Positions 4,677-13,377 of a DNA stretch of 45,694 nt are shown here, one piece after another. The position numbers were made by a program, and so were the translations under genes. Source of the stretch: a virus; the IMG/VR virus record IMGVR_UViG_3300048011_000414, positions 1-45,694 of that record; one strand, written 5' to 3'. Position 1 is the first letter of the stretch. Every line of letters begins with the position of its first letter. The notes under the pieces are model-generated. The model was not told the origin of the DNA and did no database searches. It worked only from the letters and a program-made list of their open reading frames with translations.

Positions 4677-4938
4677 AACAGAAGATGCTGGCAGACAAAT
4701 CGTTTTAGATTTTGGCAAGTATCATCTAAGCATTATTGATGACGGTTACGGTAGAGAGCAATGCAAATACGAAATTGCTGCCTTCGATGCCTGTGACGGG
4801 GTTGCTAGTGGTATGACAGAATTGCCTGGTATTACTGCAGAAGGTGATACGGTAAAAGGATGGTTGACAGAATCGGACATTGATGCTATTATAAAGAAAA
4901 TGTACAGTATCACAGGCACAGAACCGAGGCAAGTATGA
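4624..4938 (+). CDS. Hypothetical protein, 104 residues
   Basis: The longest form starts at ATG 4624 (GGAG at about 4610) and overlaps the previous gene by 53 bases. A shorter form from ATG 4666 (90 residues) overlaps by 11 bases but has its AGGA almost touching the start. The product is acidic and soluble, with no recognised domain. Its stop at 4938 overlaps the ligase start at 4935 by 4 bases. A TTGACA/TATTAT pair inside its 3' end could give the ligase its own promoter. Start uncertain, function unknown. Confidence 0.65.
   Translation: MKLANFNWLTKQQDMHIRTEDAGRQIVLDFGKYHLSIIDDGYGREQCKYEIAAFDACDGVASGMTELPGITAEGDTVKGWLTESDIDAIIKKMYSITGTEPRQV
4864..4892 (+). promoter_or_regulatory. Possible internal promoter for the DNA ligase
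   Basis: TTGACA (4864-4869), 17-base spacer, TATTAT (4887-4892), inside the 3' end of the preceding gene. It is placed to transcribe the ligase at 4935. It lies in coding sequence, so a chance match is possible. Confidence 0.4.
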
Positions 4939-6242
4939 GAACACAACCAGATGCAATTATTCGACAGTTAGAAATTCACCCTAGTCGTCTAAACAAAGAA
5001 GGTATCATTCAGGCCGCACACGACGAAGGACTTCCAGAGTTCTTTGAAGGTGTTGCTATGGCACTTGATGCTCTTGTTACATTTGGTGTAAAGCAAGTAC
5101 CAGAGCGTTCAGATGTATTAACTGGACAAGGACTGTCTTGGGAAGTATTCAAAGAACTTGCAGAAAAATTACAACAGCGTGAACTAACAGGACATGCGGC
5201 ACGTGATGCTATTGAACTAGCAATGAGTGTTGCTACTACGGAACAATGGAATGATTGGTATCGTAGAATCCTTATTAAAGATTTACGTTGCGGTGTAAGT
5301 GAAAAAACTGTTAACAAAGTAGTACCAGGTACTGTTCCTGTGTTTACTTGCAGTCTTGCACATGACAGTGCCAAGCACGAAAAGAAAATGGTTGGTAAGA
5401 AGCAGATCGAAATCAAGCTAGATGGTGTACGTGTTATCACAATCATCCAAGGCAACAAAGTAGAGATGTTTAGCCGCAACGGAAAACAGTTCCACAACTT
5501 TGGACATATCATTGCAGAACTAGAAGCAGTTGTTGCAGAGTATCCTGTGCCATATCCGCTAGTGCTAGACGGCGAAGTAATGAGTTCAGACTTCCAGGAT
5601 CTAATGAAGCAAGTACATCGCAAAGACGGGAAGCAAAGCACTGACGCTGTACTACATTTGTTTGACACAATTCCACTAGGTTGTTTCAAGGCAGGTGTAT
5701 GGGATAAGCCACAGAGCTTCCGTAGTGCAATTACCAAACATTGGGTAGAGGAACACAAAGACGTCTTAAAGCACGTACAAGCACTGGACTGGGAAGATGT
5801 TGACTTGGATACACCTGAAGGTAATGCTCGCTTTGTAGAACTTAACAAGCAAGCCGTTGAAGGCGGATATGAAGGCGTAATGATTAAGGACGTTGATGCT
5901 CCTTATGAATGTAAACGAACTCATGCATGGCTTAAAGCAAAGCCATTTATTGAAGTGACATTGGAGGTTAAAGATGTCGAAGAAGGAACAGGAAGAAACG
6001 AAGGACGCCTTGGTGCATTGGTATGCGCTGGAGAAGACGATGGACGAATGGTCCAAGTCAATTGCGGGAGCGGGTTTAGTGACAGCGATCGCGATAGTTT
6101 CTGGGATAGTCGTAGCGTTCTTATTGGGCAACTTGTAGAGGTTAGAGCAGATGCTATTACACAAAATCAAGATGGCACTTACTCGCTTCGTTTCCCAAGA
6201 TTCAAAACGTTCCGCGGATTCGAAGTAGGGGAGAAACTATGA
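4935..6242 (+). CDS. ATP-dependent DNA ligase
   Basis: 435 residues. The nucleotidyltransferase motif I is EIKLDGVR with adenylated Lys161. Motif III-like YPLVLDGEVMS lies near residue 210, motif IV EGVMIKD near 313 and motif V AWLKAKPF near 333. An OB-fold C-terminus ends in LRFPRFKTFR (motif VI region). The first 150 residues form a helical DNA-binding domain, as in T4 gp30 ligases (T4 gp30 is 487 residues). It seals nicks during replication, recombination and repair. The start overlaps the upstream stop by 4 bases (ATGA, 4935-4938), and the next gene begins 2 bases after its stop. Confidence 0.95.
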   Translation: MRTQPDAIIRQLEIHPSRLNKEGIIQAAHDEGLPEFFEGVAMALDALVTFGVKQVPERSDVLTGQGLSWEVFKELAEKLQQRELTGHAARDAIELAMSVATTEQWNDWYRRILIKDLRCGVSEKTVNKVVPGTVPVFTCSLAHDSAKHEKKMVGKKQIEIKLDGVRVITIIQGNKVEMFSRNGKQFHNFGHIIAELEAVVAEYPVPYPLVLDGEVMSSDFQDLMKQVHRKDGKQSTDAVLHLFDTIPLGCFKAGVWDKPQSFRSAITKHWVEEHKDVLKHVQALDWEDVDLDTPEGNARFVELNKQAVEGGYEGVMIKDVDAPYECKRTHAWLKAKPFIEVTLEVKDVEEGTGRNEGRLGALVCAGEDDGRMVQVNCGSGFSDSDRDSFWDSRSVLIGQLVEVRADAITQNQDGTYSLRFPRFKTFRGFEVGEKL

Positions 6243-6243
6243 G

Positions 6244-6525
6244 ATGTCAAAGCCTATTGAAATCAGTCACAAACAGTGGGACGCACTTAGAGAGAAGCTG
6301 AAGGAAGAATATCCGCTAAGTGTAATTGCCATCCGCAGTAAAATGCAAGCCAAGTTAGGATTTACAGATCGTGAATACAAAGACTGGGACAAAGAGATGG
6401 GCAAGTATGGTGGTTATCGTAAACATTGTGTTATGCTAGACTTCTACTCAGAGAAGAAACGCACTTTTTTTATTATGAAGTACAGTGACTACATTCAGAA
6501 AGAATATGTAAAGGACGACTTTTGA
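6244..6525 (+). CDS. Hypothetical protein, 93 residues
   Basis: ATG 6244 follows the ligase stop by one base, with GGGGAG about 10 bases upstream. The 93-residue product is charged and soluble, with a middle part rich in Lys, Asp and aromatic residues (DREYKDWDKEMGKYGGYRKH). No domain recognised. It overlaps the following TTG start by 4 bases, so it belongs to the ligase operon. Confidence 0.7.
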   Translation: MSKPIEISHKQWDALREKLKEEYPLSVIAIRSKMQAKLGFTDREYKDWDKEMGKYGGYRKHCVMLDFYSEKKRTFFIMKYSDYIQKEYVKDDF

Positions 6526-6761
6526 AAGCAAAATACGTGTTACACGAGTTTACAATGGGTGATGTAGAAGATCCTGAAATCTACGTAGCCGCGCCTATTT
6601 ATGAGTGGCAGCAAACACCCGAAGGCAAATGGGCAATGGAACACGCTGAGGATCCTAAGTACTTTATACGCCCGGGCGATTACTCTTATGGGTACAAAGT
6701 TACATTAACTGGGATACTCAAAGACAAGTACGCAACCTTCTACGAACTCAAAAAGACTTGA
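6522..6761 (+). CDS. Hypothetical protein, 79 residues
   Basis: TTG start at 6522 overlaps the previous stop (6523-6525), with AAAGGA at 6510-6515 as ribosome-binding site. The 79 residues include MGDVEDPEIYVAAPIYEW, predicted beta-rich and soluble. No family recognised. The promoter for the topoisomerase gene overlaps its 3' end, which suggests this is the last gene of the ligase transcript. Confidence 0.65.
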   Translation: MKAKYVLHEFTMGDVEDPEIYVAAPIYEWQQTPEGKWAMEHAEDPKYFIRPGDYSYGYKVTLTGILKDKYATFYELKKT

Positions 6762-6786
6762 CTTTATACTCTTTCGGCTATATACT
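6758..6786 (+). promoter_or_regulatory. Sigma70-like promoter of the topoisomerase operon
   Basis: TTGACT (6758-6763), 17-base spacer, TATACT (6781-6786). It is 29 bases before the gp39-type gene and overlaps the stop of the preceding gene. Confidence 0.8.
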
Positions 6787-6814
6787 GTAGAGACACTACA
6801 AAACAAGGATTCAC

Positions 6815-8605
6815 ATGACTGATAATTTCAAGCTATTGTCGGATGCAGAACACATTCGCAAACGCTTTTCAATGTACGGCGGCAGTCAAGTCGTACAACA
6901 AGAAGAAGCGTTTCTAAACACAGAATTTAAAAAAGTAAATATTGTCGGCGGCTTGCTTAAAGTTATCAACGAAATCATTGATAACTCAGTTGACGAACAC
7001 GTTCGCACCAATCGCAAGTTTGCAACACGCATTGATGTAGACATCGATCCTGATGGTACTATTATAGTAAGCGATAACGGTCGTGGTATTCCGCCAGTTG
7101 AGATTGATACTCCTGATGGCAAAGAATACCAAATGGTAAGTGCGTTTACACGAGCGCGAGCTGGTTCAAACTTTGATGACACTAATCGTGAGTCGATTGG
7201 CATGAACGGTGTTGGCTCTATGATTACATTTGTAACTTCTAAGAAGTTTGATGCTAAGAGCGGCGATGGCAAACTACAAGTACATATGGTAGGCGGTGAT
7301 GGACAAATCAAACGTGTGAACACAAAAGAAACTGCACTACAAGGTACAACAGTTAAGTTCCTACCAGACTATGAATTCTTTGGTATGGAAAATATTGATC
7401 AAGCACACATTGAAATGATCGAAGAACGTGTACGTTCACTTGCACTAGCATTTGACACAGTGCGTTTCCGCTTTAACAAAAAGATTGTACGCCTTAAGTT
7501 TGCAGATTACTTCGGCGATTGTGATATGTTCAACAGCGAAAAAGCAGTGTTCGGTATTACCAAGTCAAACGGTTCGCATCAGTCGCACAGTCTAGTTAAC
7601 GGACTTAGTGTTAAAGGTGGCACACATATTGATCACTTCTTGTCAACTATTATGCAAGACTTGCGTGATACTCTCAAACGCCGCAAGAAAGTAGAAATTA
7701 CAGCAGCACGTTTAAAACAACATCTGCGAGTACACGCTATTGTAAACGGCTTTCCTGCACTAAAGTTTGATAGTCAGACAAAAGAACGTGTAACTAACTC
7801 GGCCGCAGAATGTCGCGAAGCAATTGGTGAAATTGACAGCAAGAAAATTGTTGCTAAACTAATGAAGAACGCAGATTTAATTGACGAAATCTGTGCTTAC
7901 ACTAAGATGCAAGAAGACTTGGCTGCTAAGAAAGAGCTAGGTAAACTTGAAAAGACTAAGAAAGTAAAGAGTGACAAGTACTTTGCGGCAATTGGACATC
8001 GTACAGATAGAATTTTTGTAGTAGAAGGTGATTCAGCAAGTGGTGGTTTGATTAAATGTTTGGGACGCAAAGGTAATGCATTTTATGCACTTAAAGGTGT
8101 TCCGCTTAACGTGCTAGAAGTAAGCCATCAGAAGTTTATGGCGAACAAAGAGTTAAGTGAACTGTATAGTATTATTACTACATTCCCAGATGCAGAGATT
8201 TGTATTGCTACTGATGCGGACGCAGACGGAAGTCGCATCCGCGGATTGGTATCACTGTTTATGTTCAAGTATTTTCCAGAACACCTGAACAACGGCAAGA
8301 TGAAGATCCTGCGTACTCCTATTGCCATTGGCAAGAAGAACAATCAAGTCAAAGAGTGGGCATACACGTTTGCTGATGTAAACAAGATTGATCACAAGCT
8401 AGACGTAAGCTATGTAAAAGGCTTGGGTAGCTGGAGTGAGAAAGATTTAAAGCACATTATTGACACAGACACAATGGACGAAATGTTACCAACAGTAAGT
8501 ATTGCTGACACTGATCTCTTTACAAACTGGTTTAGTGGTAGTACAATTGATTATCGTAAGGAGCAACTGCTACAGAGTGCGCCCTTTGATATTATGAAGG
8601 TATAA
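6815..8605 (+). CDS. 39: DNA topoisomerase II large subunit (gp39-type)
   Basis: 596 residues after an AAGGA ribosome-binding site. The N-terminal GHKL ATPase shows EIIDNSVDEH (Asn57), DNGRGIPP (Asp87) and a SIGMNGVGS lid. The C-terminal TOPRIM domain shows VVEGDSASGG (Glu404) and TDADADGSRIRGL near residue 465. In T4 this subunit is split into gp39 and gp60; here ATPase, transducer and TOPRIM are one continuous frame. With gp52, encoded 3 bases downstream, it forms the ATP-dependent type II topoisomerase that supports phage replication. The promoter directly upstream suggests early or middle expression. Confidence 0.96.
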   Translation: MTDNFKLLSDAEHIRKRFSMYGGSQVVQQEEAFLNTEFKKVNIVGGLLKVINEIIDNSVDEHVRTNRKFATRIDVDIDPDGTIIVSDNGRGIPPVEIDTPDGKEYQMVSAFTRARAGSNFDDTNRESIGMNGVGSMITFVTSKKFDAKSGDGKLQVHMVGGDGQIKRVNTKETALQGTTVKFLPDYEFFGMENIDQAHIEMIEERVRSLALAFDTVRFRFNKKIVRLKFADYFGDCDMFNSEKAVFGITKSNGSHQSHSLVNGLSVKGGTHIDHFLSTIMQDLRDTLKRRKKVEITAARLKQHLRVHAIVNGFPALKFDSQTKERVTNSAAECREAIGEIDSKKIVAKLMKNADLIDEICAYTKMQEDLAAKKELGKLEKTKKVKSDKYFAAIGHRTDRIFVVEGDSASGGLIKCLGRKGNAFYALKGVPLNVLEVSHQKFMANKELSELYSIITTFPDAEICIATDADADGSRIRGLVSLFMFKYFPEHLNNGKMKILRTPIAIGKKNNQVKEWAYTFADVNKIDHKLDVSYVKGLGSWSEKDLKHIIDTDTMDEMLPTVSIADTDLFTNWFSGSTIDYRKEQLLQSAPFDIMKV

Positions 8606-8608
8606 AGT

Positions 8609-9937
8609 ATGACAAATCAACTTCCACTAGAAGATTTCTTTAAGAATGAATATATTGACTTTTCAGTATACGACAATGTGCGTAAACTAGGCAACTATAT
8701 CGACGGACAAAAGAACGCAAGTCGTAAGATTGTACACACTGTACTACAGCAAAACATTGACAAGTTTGTTAAAGTAAGCAATCTAGGTCCTAAGGTACAA
8801 GACTATGCACAATACTTGCACGGTAGCCTAGAAGGCACTATTGTTAATATGACTGCTGACTATGTAGGTAGTGGCAACAACGTGCCCTTGCTAGAAGGCG
8901 ATGGTAACTTTGGTAGTGCGTTTATTAATGAAGCGGCTGCAACACGTTACATCTTTGCTCGCATGAATCCTATACTAAAGCAACTATACATTAAAGATGA
9001 CTTTGTTAATTTAGAACATCAGGACTTTGAAGGCGCAAAGATTGAGCCACGTTATTATATGCCAATACTTCCTATGCTTGCTATCAACGGCAGTGAAGGT
9101 GTAAGTATTGGTTTTGCTCAGAAGATTTTACCACGCAAGCCCAAAGAGATTATCAAATGGGTAAAGCAACGTGCCGCTGGAGATCGCATTACTGCTAACC
9201 TTACTCCGCATTGGGAAGGTATGAGCTGTGTAGTAAACAAGGGCGAAAGCAAAGTACAGTGGGAGATTACAGGTAGCTTTACACGCAAAACTAAGCACCG
9301 TATAACCATTGATGCACTTCCTGTGGGTTATACACTCAAGCAGTATCAAGCAGTGTTAGAGAAGCTCGTTGACGACAAAGTAATTAAAGACTATGAAGAC
9401 TTTAGTGATAACGACGAGTTTGAGTTTGAAATCCAAGTAGACAGAGCGTTTGGTGAACGTACTGACGAATGGATTATGACTAAACTTAAATTGATTAAGA
9501 AAGTTACAGAGAACTTTACTTGTATTGACGAAAATAATAAAATTGTAATCTTTGACAGTCTTACACAACTGCTAGAAGCCTGGTATGTTAAACGTATTGA
9601 GTACAATGATAAACGTAAACAGCACCTACTTGCAAGTATGCAAGAAGAAATGGATTACACTAATGCTCGTGCTAAGTTTATACAAGGTGTAGTTGATGAA
9701 GCAATTGAACTGCGTAATACCAAAGAAACTGCAATTATTGCACAAGCTGAAGCATACGATGCTATACTGCAAGGGCGTGTTAAAGGCTTCTTAGGGCTTC
9801 CTATGCGTAGTTTAACAACAGAAGAAATAGCAAAACTTAAGGCAAAGGCAAAGGCGCTTAAAACTGAAATTACAGAATATAAGAAGAAAACGTTTGAAGA
9901 TATCCTTGTTGAGGATTTAGACGTGATTAATTTTTAA
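8609..9937 (+). CDS. 52: DNA topoisomerase II medium subunit (gp52-type)
   Basis: 442 residues, starting 3 bases after the gp39 stop, with AAGG-like sequence overlapping that stop. The catalytic Tyr114 lies in AATRYIFARM, the equivalent of the AATRYTE motif of GyrA/ParC. LLEGDGNFGS (95-104) and the preceding winged-helix residues are conserved. The C-terminal third is a long coiled coil (about 330-440, KLKAKAKALKTEITEYKK), as expected of the GyrA-like coil. It lacks the beta-pinwheel domain of GyrA, as does T4 gp52. It makes and rejoins the double-strand break with gp39. Confidence 0.96.
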   Translation: MTNQLPLEDFFKNEYIDFSVYDNVRKLGNYIDGQKNASRKIVHTVLQQNIDKFVKVSNLGPKVQDYAQYLHGSLEGTIVNMTADYVGSGNNVPLLEGDGNFGSAFINEAAATRYIFARMNPILKQLYIKDDFVNLEHQDFEGAKIEPRYYMPILPMLAINGSEGVSIGFAQKILPRKPKEIIKWVKQRAAGDRITANLTPHWEGMSCVVNKGESKVQWEITGSFTRKTKHRITIDALPVGYTLKQYQAVLEKLVDDKVIKDYEDFSDNDEFEFEIQVDRAFGERTDEWIMTKLKLIKKVTENFTCIDENNKIVIFDSLTQLLEAWYVKRIEYNDKRKQHLLASMQEEMDYTNARAKFIQGVVDEAIELRNTKETAIIAQAEAYDAILQGRVKGFLGLPMRSLTTEEIAKLKAKAKALKTEITEYKKKTFEDILVEDLDVINF

Positions 9938-9960
9938 GATACTCTGTAATTTATTAAACT

Positions 9961-9969
9961 GATAAATAC
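9961..9969 (+). promoter_or_regulatory. Late-type promoter element GATAAATAC
   Basis: The element ends 4 bases before the ATG at 9974. With T4 late geometry the transcript would begin at about the A of that ATG, giving a leaderless mRNA. Confidence 0.65.
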
Positions 9970-9973
9970 TTAC

Positions 9974-11089
9974 ATGAGCAATGTATCCGAACCAGAAATC
10001 CAACGTATCCGTCAAGGCTTAGCTGACTTAGGCGATGCAATTTATCAGTTATCAAGGACTGAGGCACCATCACCTGTTATAAACAATAGAAGTTTAAGCG
10101 GGGACGTTATACACGGTGGTACAATAACATCCTTCCAAAGTCAAGGTATTAAAGACGACAGCACACGATTAGTAGTTGTAGTTGACGATGACGGAATTGT
10201 AACAGACAGAATTGATGTAGATACTATTGCTGGTGATACAACTGTAAGCGGAAATTTAACTGTTCAAGGTGATATCACTGCTCACAAATTACACGTAAAC
10301 GAGCTCACAGCAGACATTCGACAAGAAAGAGCAAGCTCATTAGAGTTCACTAGTGAAAACGGTGACACTATTAATGGAAAAGGACTTGCTTGGAGAGCTC
10401 AAGACAAAACTCAACAGTTCATATATAAGCCTGGACCAGATAGATTATTTTCTACTATGCCAATTGAACTTAATGCTAACAACTACTACAGCATTGACGG
10501 AGTTAGCGTATTAGGTATGAACGAATTAGGCCCAACTGTAACACACAGTAGCCTAACACAAGTTGGTGTATTACAAAATCTAGCAGTTGAAGGTAATATG
10601 AACATCGACCAGTATGTATTCTGGAACGGTGATTATATGCGCTTTGGTATTGGTACTGAAACACCTAATGGTACATTTGGTATTGTACAAGATGATGCTG
10701 AATTTATCATCGACACAGAAGGTAAAACTGCTACACTCGGTACATACACAACTGCTGATTTAAAAGTTATCACAGACAATGCTACACGTATTGAAGTAAC
10801 TGCTACAGGTAAAATTACTATCGGTAGTGATAGCGAAAGTAAAACTAATGTAAAAGGTAAACTAGGCGTTAACGTAAATAACCCTACTGCTGATATTGAA
10901 ACTGCTGGCCCTGTTAGTTTTGAGGGTAAACGATTTGAGGTTGCAGCAAGTTATCCAACAAATGGCAGTTATAGACTAGGCGACATTGTATGGAATTCTA
11001 ATCCTAAACCTACAGGATACGTAGGTTGGATATGTGTTCGTGAAGGTACTCCAGGTGTTTGGAATACTTTTGGACAAATCGCAACATAA
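9974..11089 (+). CDS. Tail fibre / virion structural protein
   Basis: 371 residues. An N-terminal helix (EPEIQRIRQGLADLGDAIYQL) is followed by repetitive beta-type sequence typical of phage fibres: TVSGNLTVQGDITAHKLHVNEL (residues about 90-112), ATLGTYTTADLKVITDNATRIEVTATGKI, and a final VRE.TPG.W..FGQI module like that closing many fibre proteins. Gly, Thr, Asn and Asp are abundant. No Shine-Dalgarno precedes it; the late element sits just upstream. It shares this fibre style with the 16321 protein but lacks the DGTGDxxRxxF N-terminal motif. The position on the particle is not determined. Confidence 0.75.
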   Translation: MSNVSEPEIQRIRQGLADLGDAIYQLSRTEAPSPVINNRSLSGDVIHGGTITSFQSQGIKDDSTRLVVVVDDDGIVTDRIDVDTIAGDTTVSGNLTVQGDITAHKLHVNELTADIRQERASSLEFTSENGDTINGKGLAWRAQDKTQQFIYKPGPDRLFSTMPIELNANNYYSIDGVSVLGMNELGPTVTHSSLTQVGVLQNLAVEGNMNIDQYVFWNGDYMRFGIGTETPNGTFGIVQDDAEFIIDTEGKTATLGTYTTADLKVITDNATRIEVTATGKITIGSDSESKTNVKGKLGVNVNNPTADIETAGPVSFEGKRFEVAASYPTNGSYRLGDIVWNSNPKPTGYVGWICVREGTPGVWNTFGQIAT

Positions 11090-11117
11090 ACTATCTGTTT
11101 AAAGAATTACCACCAAA

Positions 11118-11126
11118 AATAAATAC
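11118..11126 (+). promoter_or_regulatory. Late-type promoter element AATAAATAC
   Basis: It lies 34 bases before the membrane protein gene at 11160, leaving room for a leader with an AGAGAGGG ribosome-binding site. Confidence 0.65.
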
Positions 11127-11159
11127 TAGTACTGAACAAACTTTTCAGAGAGGGTATTA

Positions 11160-11468
11160 ATGAATATAGAAAAACAGGCACGCTGGTGGAAGTATGCGGC
11201 GTGGACAGCTCCTTTTGTCGCACTTGCTATCCTTATAGGCGAAATATTATTAGGCTTCGATAACCTAATCAAACTCACAACTATCGCAATTGTTGTTCTC
11301 TTTATCACAACCAGTGTATTTTGGTGGTGGTGGGCAATAAGTAAGTTAGTAGATATGGTTAACGTTACAGAAAGAGTAATAGATAACTTTAACGAAATTA
11401 AAACTGAAATTAAAGAGATTAAAAAAGATGTGGGCGATAGGCAATGGCGAGAGCCGAACAGCGATTGA
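11160..11468 (+). CDS. Two-helix membrane protein with cytoplasmic coil
   Basis: 102 residues after a strong ribosome-binding site (AGAGAGGG). Two hydrophobic segments at about residues 13-31 (AAWTAPFVALAILIGEILL) and 40-60 (TTIAIVVLFITTSVFWWWWA) are followed by a charged amphipathic helix (FNEIKTEIKEIKKDV). Size and topology fit a holin or holin-like protein, and the late promoter agrees, but the endolysin is over 30 kb away, so this is inference. Its last 41 bases overlap the start of the next gene. Confidence 0.7.
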   Translation: MNIEKQARWWKYAAWTAPFVALAILIGEILLGFDNLIKLTTIAIVVLFITTSVFWWWWAISKLVDMVNVTERVIDNFNEIKTEIKEIKKDVGDRQWREPNSD

Positions 11469-12021
11469 TATAAACACCCTCGACGGTCCTAAAGCAGGCT
11501 GTAATGCACTATGGAGAGACTACTATACAGACTATCTTATTTGTGTAGATAGACGAATGGTAGAAGAAGCATTACGTGGCAATGCTAATACCAAAGGAAC
11601 ACTAATATACACACGCCCAGACTGGGTTGACAGATATGTTGCTCAAGGCATACGAACTGTTCCTCCACTTCCGTACAAAGGTAAACAGAGATGGGACGAG
11701 CCCTTTCAATGGGGTAGTGGCCCGTATGCTGTTCTAATTGCAGCAATGTTTGCAAAAGAACGTTATGTAAACCTCATAGGGTTTGACTTACACAGCAAAA
11801 CTAAAACAGTTAATAACATTTACAAAAGCACACCAAACTATGATGATGCTGAAAAACGAGCAGTAGATCCTCGATATTGGATACATCAAATAGGAATGGT
11901 TTTTAATTGTTTTCCAAAAATACAATTTACTATTTACAACGACGACTGGGAATTGCCAAAAGCCTGGAAATATCCTAACGTAATGGTTGACACGATAAGT
12001 AACATATTATATAATAGTTAA
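11428..12021 (+). CDS. Rossmann-like protein, possible glycosyltransferase/DUF115-like
   Basis: 197 residues; the frame overlaps the previous gene by 41 bases. It opens with WAIGNGESRTAIDIN, a glycine-rich loop like that starting Maf/DUF115-type nucleotide-sugar-binding folds, followed by NALWRDYYTDYLICVDRRMVEEAL, then GSGPYAVLIAAMFAKERYVNLIGFDLHS. This pattern (GNGxS near the start, a later G.GP..vl.A....... .iyLiGfD block) recurs in phage and bacterial proteins linked to surface sugar transfer. The substrate is unknown. A consensus promoter lies inside its 3' end (11987-12015) for the next gene. Confidence 0.55.
   Translation: MWAIGNGESRTAIDINTLDGPKAGCNALWRDYYTDYLICVDRRMVEEALRGNANTKGTLIYTRPDWVDRYVAQGIRTVPPLPYKGKQRWDEPFQWGSGPYAVLIAAMFAKERYVNLIGFDLHSKTKTVNNIYKSTPNYDDAEKRAVDPRYWIHQIGMVFNCFPKIQFTIYNDDWELPKAWKYPNVMVDTISNILYNS
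11987..12015 (+). promoter_or_regulatory. Consensus sigma70-like promoter for the QueD-like gene
   Basis: TTGACA (11987-11992), 17-base spacer, TATAAT (12010-12015). It lies at the 3' end of the preceding gene and 70 bases before ATG 12085. Confidence 0.8.
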
Positions 12022-12084
12022 TATTAATACAGGACTTGGCGTCAACCCTTCTAATTCTGCCGCCATATACATAGGAGAAAAAAT

Positions 12085-12534
12085 ATGGCAAGACATTTAA
12101 GTACAAAACATTACGGACATAACATTGGCTTATCAGCAGTGTTCCGTCAACCCAACGCAGATCATTCACACTGTCATTTGCTACACGGTTATAGTTTAGC
12201 ATTTACATTTACATTTGGTTGTGATCATCTAGACAACAAAAACTGGGCTGTTGATTTTGGAGGACTAAAACCTTTGAAGGCGTGGTTAGAAGACAGTTTC
12301 GATCACAAAGTAGCAGTAGATGCAAATGACCCGCATATGGATACACTAAAAGATCTTGAAGCAAAAGGACTTGCAGAGTTACGTATCTTTGATGGCGTGG
12401 GTGCAGAGAAGTTTGCAGAACATGCATTTAACTTTGCTGACAAACTAATTCGCGAAGCAACAGACAATCGTTGCTATTGTGTGCGAGCAGAATGTGCAGA
12501 ACACGGAGCAAACTCAGCGATCTATGAGGCGTAA
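12085..12534 (+). CDS. queD: 6-pyruvoyl/6-carboxy-tetrahydropterin synthase (QueD-like)
   Basis: 149 residues after TAGGAGA. The tunnelling-fold enzyme family is indicated by CHLLHGYS (Cys30, His34), WAVDFGGLK, LEDSFDHK with its invariant Asp-His, and a terminal EHGANSAIYE. In the canonical family the metal site reads CxxxHGH; here the second His is Tyr36, and the first zinc His motif (usually in FSAAH) is replaced by a segment with His27 and His29. The family makes the pterin precursor of queuosine/7-deazaguanine. No FolE, QueE or QueC is visible in the window, so the pathway would have to use host enzymes. Confidence 0.82.
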   Translation: MARHLSTKHYGHNIGLSAVFRQPNADHSHCHLLHGYSLAFTFTFGCDHLDNKNWAVDFGGLKPLKAWLEDSFDHKVAVDANDPHMDTLKDLEAKGLAELRIFDGVGAEKFAEHAFNFADKLIREATDNRCYCVRAECAEHGANSAIYEA

Positions 12535-12537
12535 CGA

Positions 12538-13377
12538 TTGGTTAAAAAGTACATTGACGGTGAATCTAAAGAAAAACGTAAGCAGAGAAAGGCTCTTGAA
12601 AAACTAGCAAAGTTAGATCAAGAGCTTGGCTTATATGATATTCCGTATAATCAAAATACTTTAATTAACGACAAGTACTATGTGCTGTGTTTAAAACATG
12701 GCGCAAAGTATTCTGCAGATTATGTAAACAAACTTTACAGTATGGTGCAACGGCACTGTACACTAGATATAGAGTTTGTCTGTTTAACAGACGATCCTCA
12801 AGGAATACACGAAGATATAAAAATACTTCCATTGCCAGGACAGTTACAAGGCTGGTGGTGTAAACCTTACATGTTTTCAAACGATTTGCCACTAAAAGGT
12901 ATTGTCCTTTATATAGATTTAGATGTTGTTATTGCAAACAATATAGATCACTTGTTTACATGGAAGGAAAATAACTGGTGTACACTAAGAGACTTTACGA
13001 GAGTAATGCGCACTACTTGGCAAAAATACAATAGTAGTATTATTCGATATCGTGTAGGGGAATTAGACTTTGTATGGACAGAATACCAAAAGGACAGAAT
13101 TAATATTGAAAAAAGGTTACATGGTGATCAGGATTGGTTATACGAAGTAACACATAAAAAGAAGCCAGCAATGCTGTATCCGGACAGTTGGATACAAAGT
13201 TGGAAATGGGAAGTACGCAAAGATAAAACATTTGCAAACGGTGGCATTCGAGGAAAACGAAGACTAAGAACTATCGAACATTGTAAACCAAAAGAAGAGT
13301 GTTGTATTTGTGTATTCCATGGCGATCCTAATCCAGAAAATTGTTTGGATCCGTGGGTAGTTGACAACTGGAAGTAA
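12538..13377 (+). CDS. Glycosyltransferase-like protein (GT8-type DxD motif)
   Basis: 279 residues from TTG 12538, three bases after the QueD stop. After a basic helical N-terminus (residues 1-30) comes YVLCLKHGAKYSADYVNKLYSMV, then LQGWWCKPYMFS and VLYIDLDVVI (about residues 121-130), the DxD metal/nucleotide-sugar site of GT-A transferases. GDQDWL (about 199-204) is a usual downstream element. The WIQSWKWE and C-terminal FHGDPNPE segments recur in viral and bacterial GT-A proteins. The acceptor is unknown: host surface glycan, DNA or a virion protein are all possible. It is probably co-transcribed with queD. Confidence 0.68.
   Translation: MVKKYIDGESKEKRKQRKALEKLAKLDQELGLYDIPYNQNTLINDKYYVLCLKHGAKYSADYVNKLYSMVQRHCTLDIEFVCLTDDPQGIHEDIKILPLPGQLQGWWCKPYMFSNDLPLKGIVLYIDLDVVIANNIDHLFTWKENNWCTLRDFTRVMRTTWQKYNSSIIRYRVGELDFVWTEYQKDRINIEKRLHGDQDWLYEVTHKKKPAMLYPDSWIQSWKWEVRKDKTFANGGIRGKRRLRTIEHCKPKEECCICVFHGDPNPENCLDPWVVDNWK

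Noticed and set aside
5009-5848. 279-residue minus-strand frame opposite the ligase
   Set aside because: Antisense shadow of a well-supported ligase gene, Ser/Cys-rich with no recognisable domain.
12085-12534. Evidence for full 7-deazaguanine DNA modification
   Set aside because: Only a QueD-like gene is present; FolE, QueE, QueC and a transglycosylase are not seen in the window, so this cannot be claimed.
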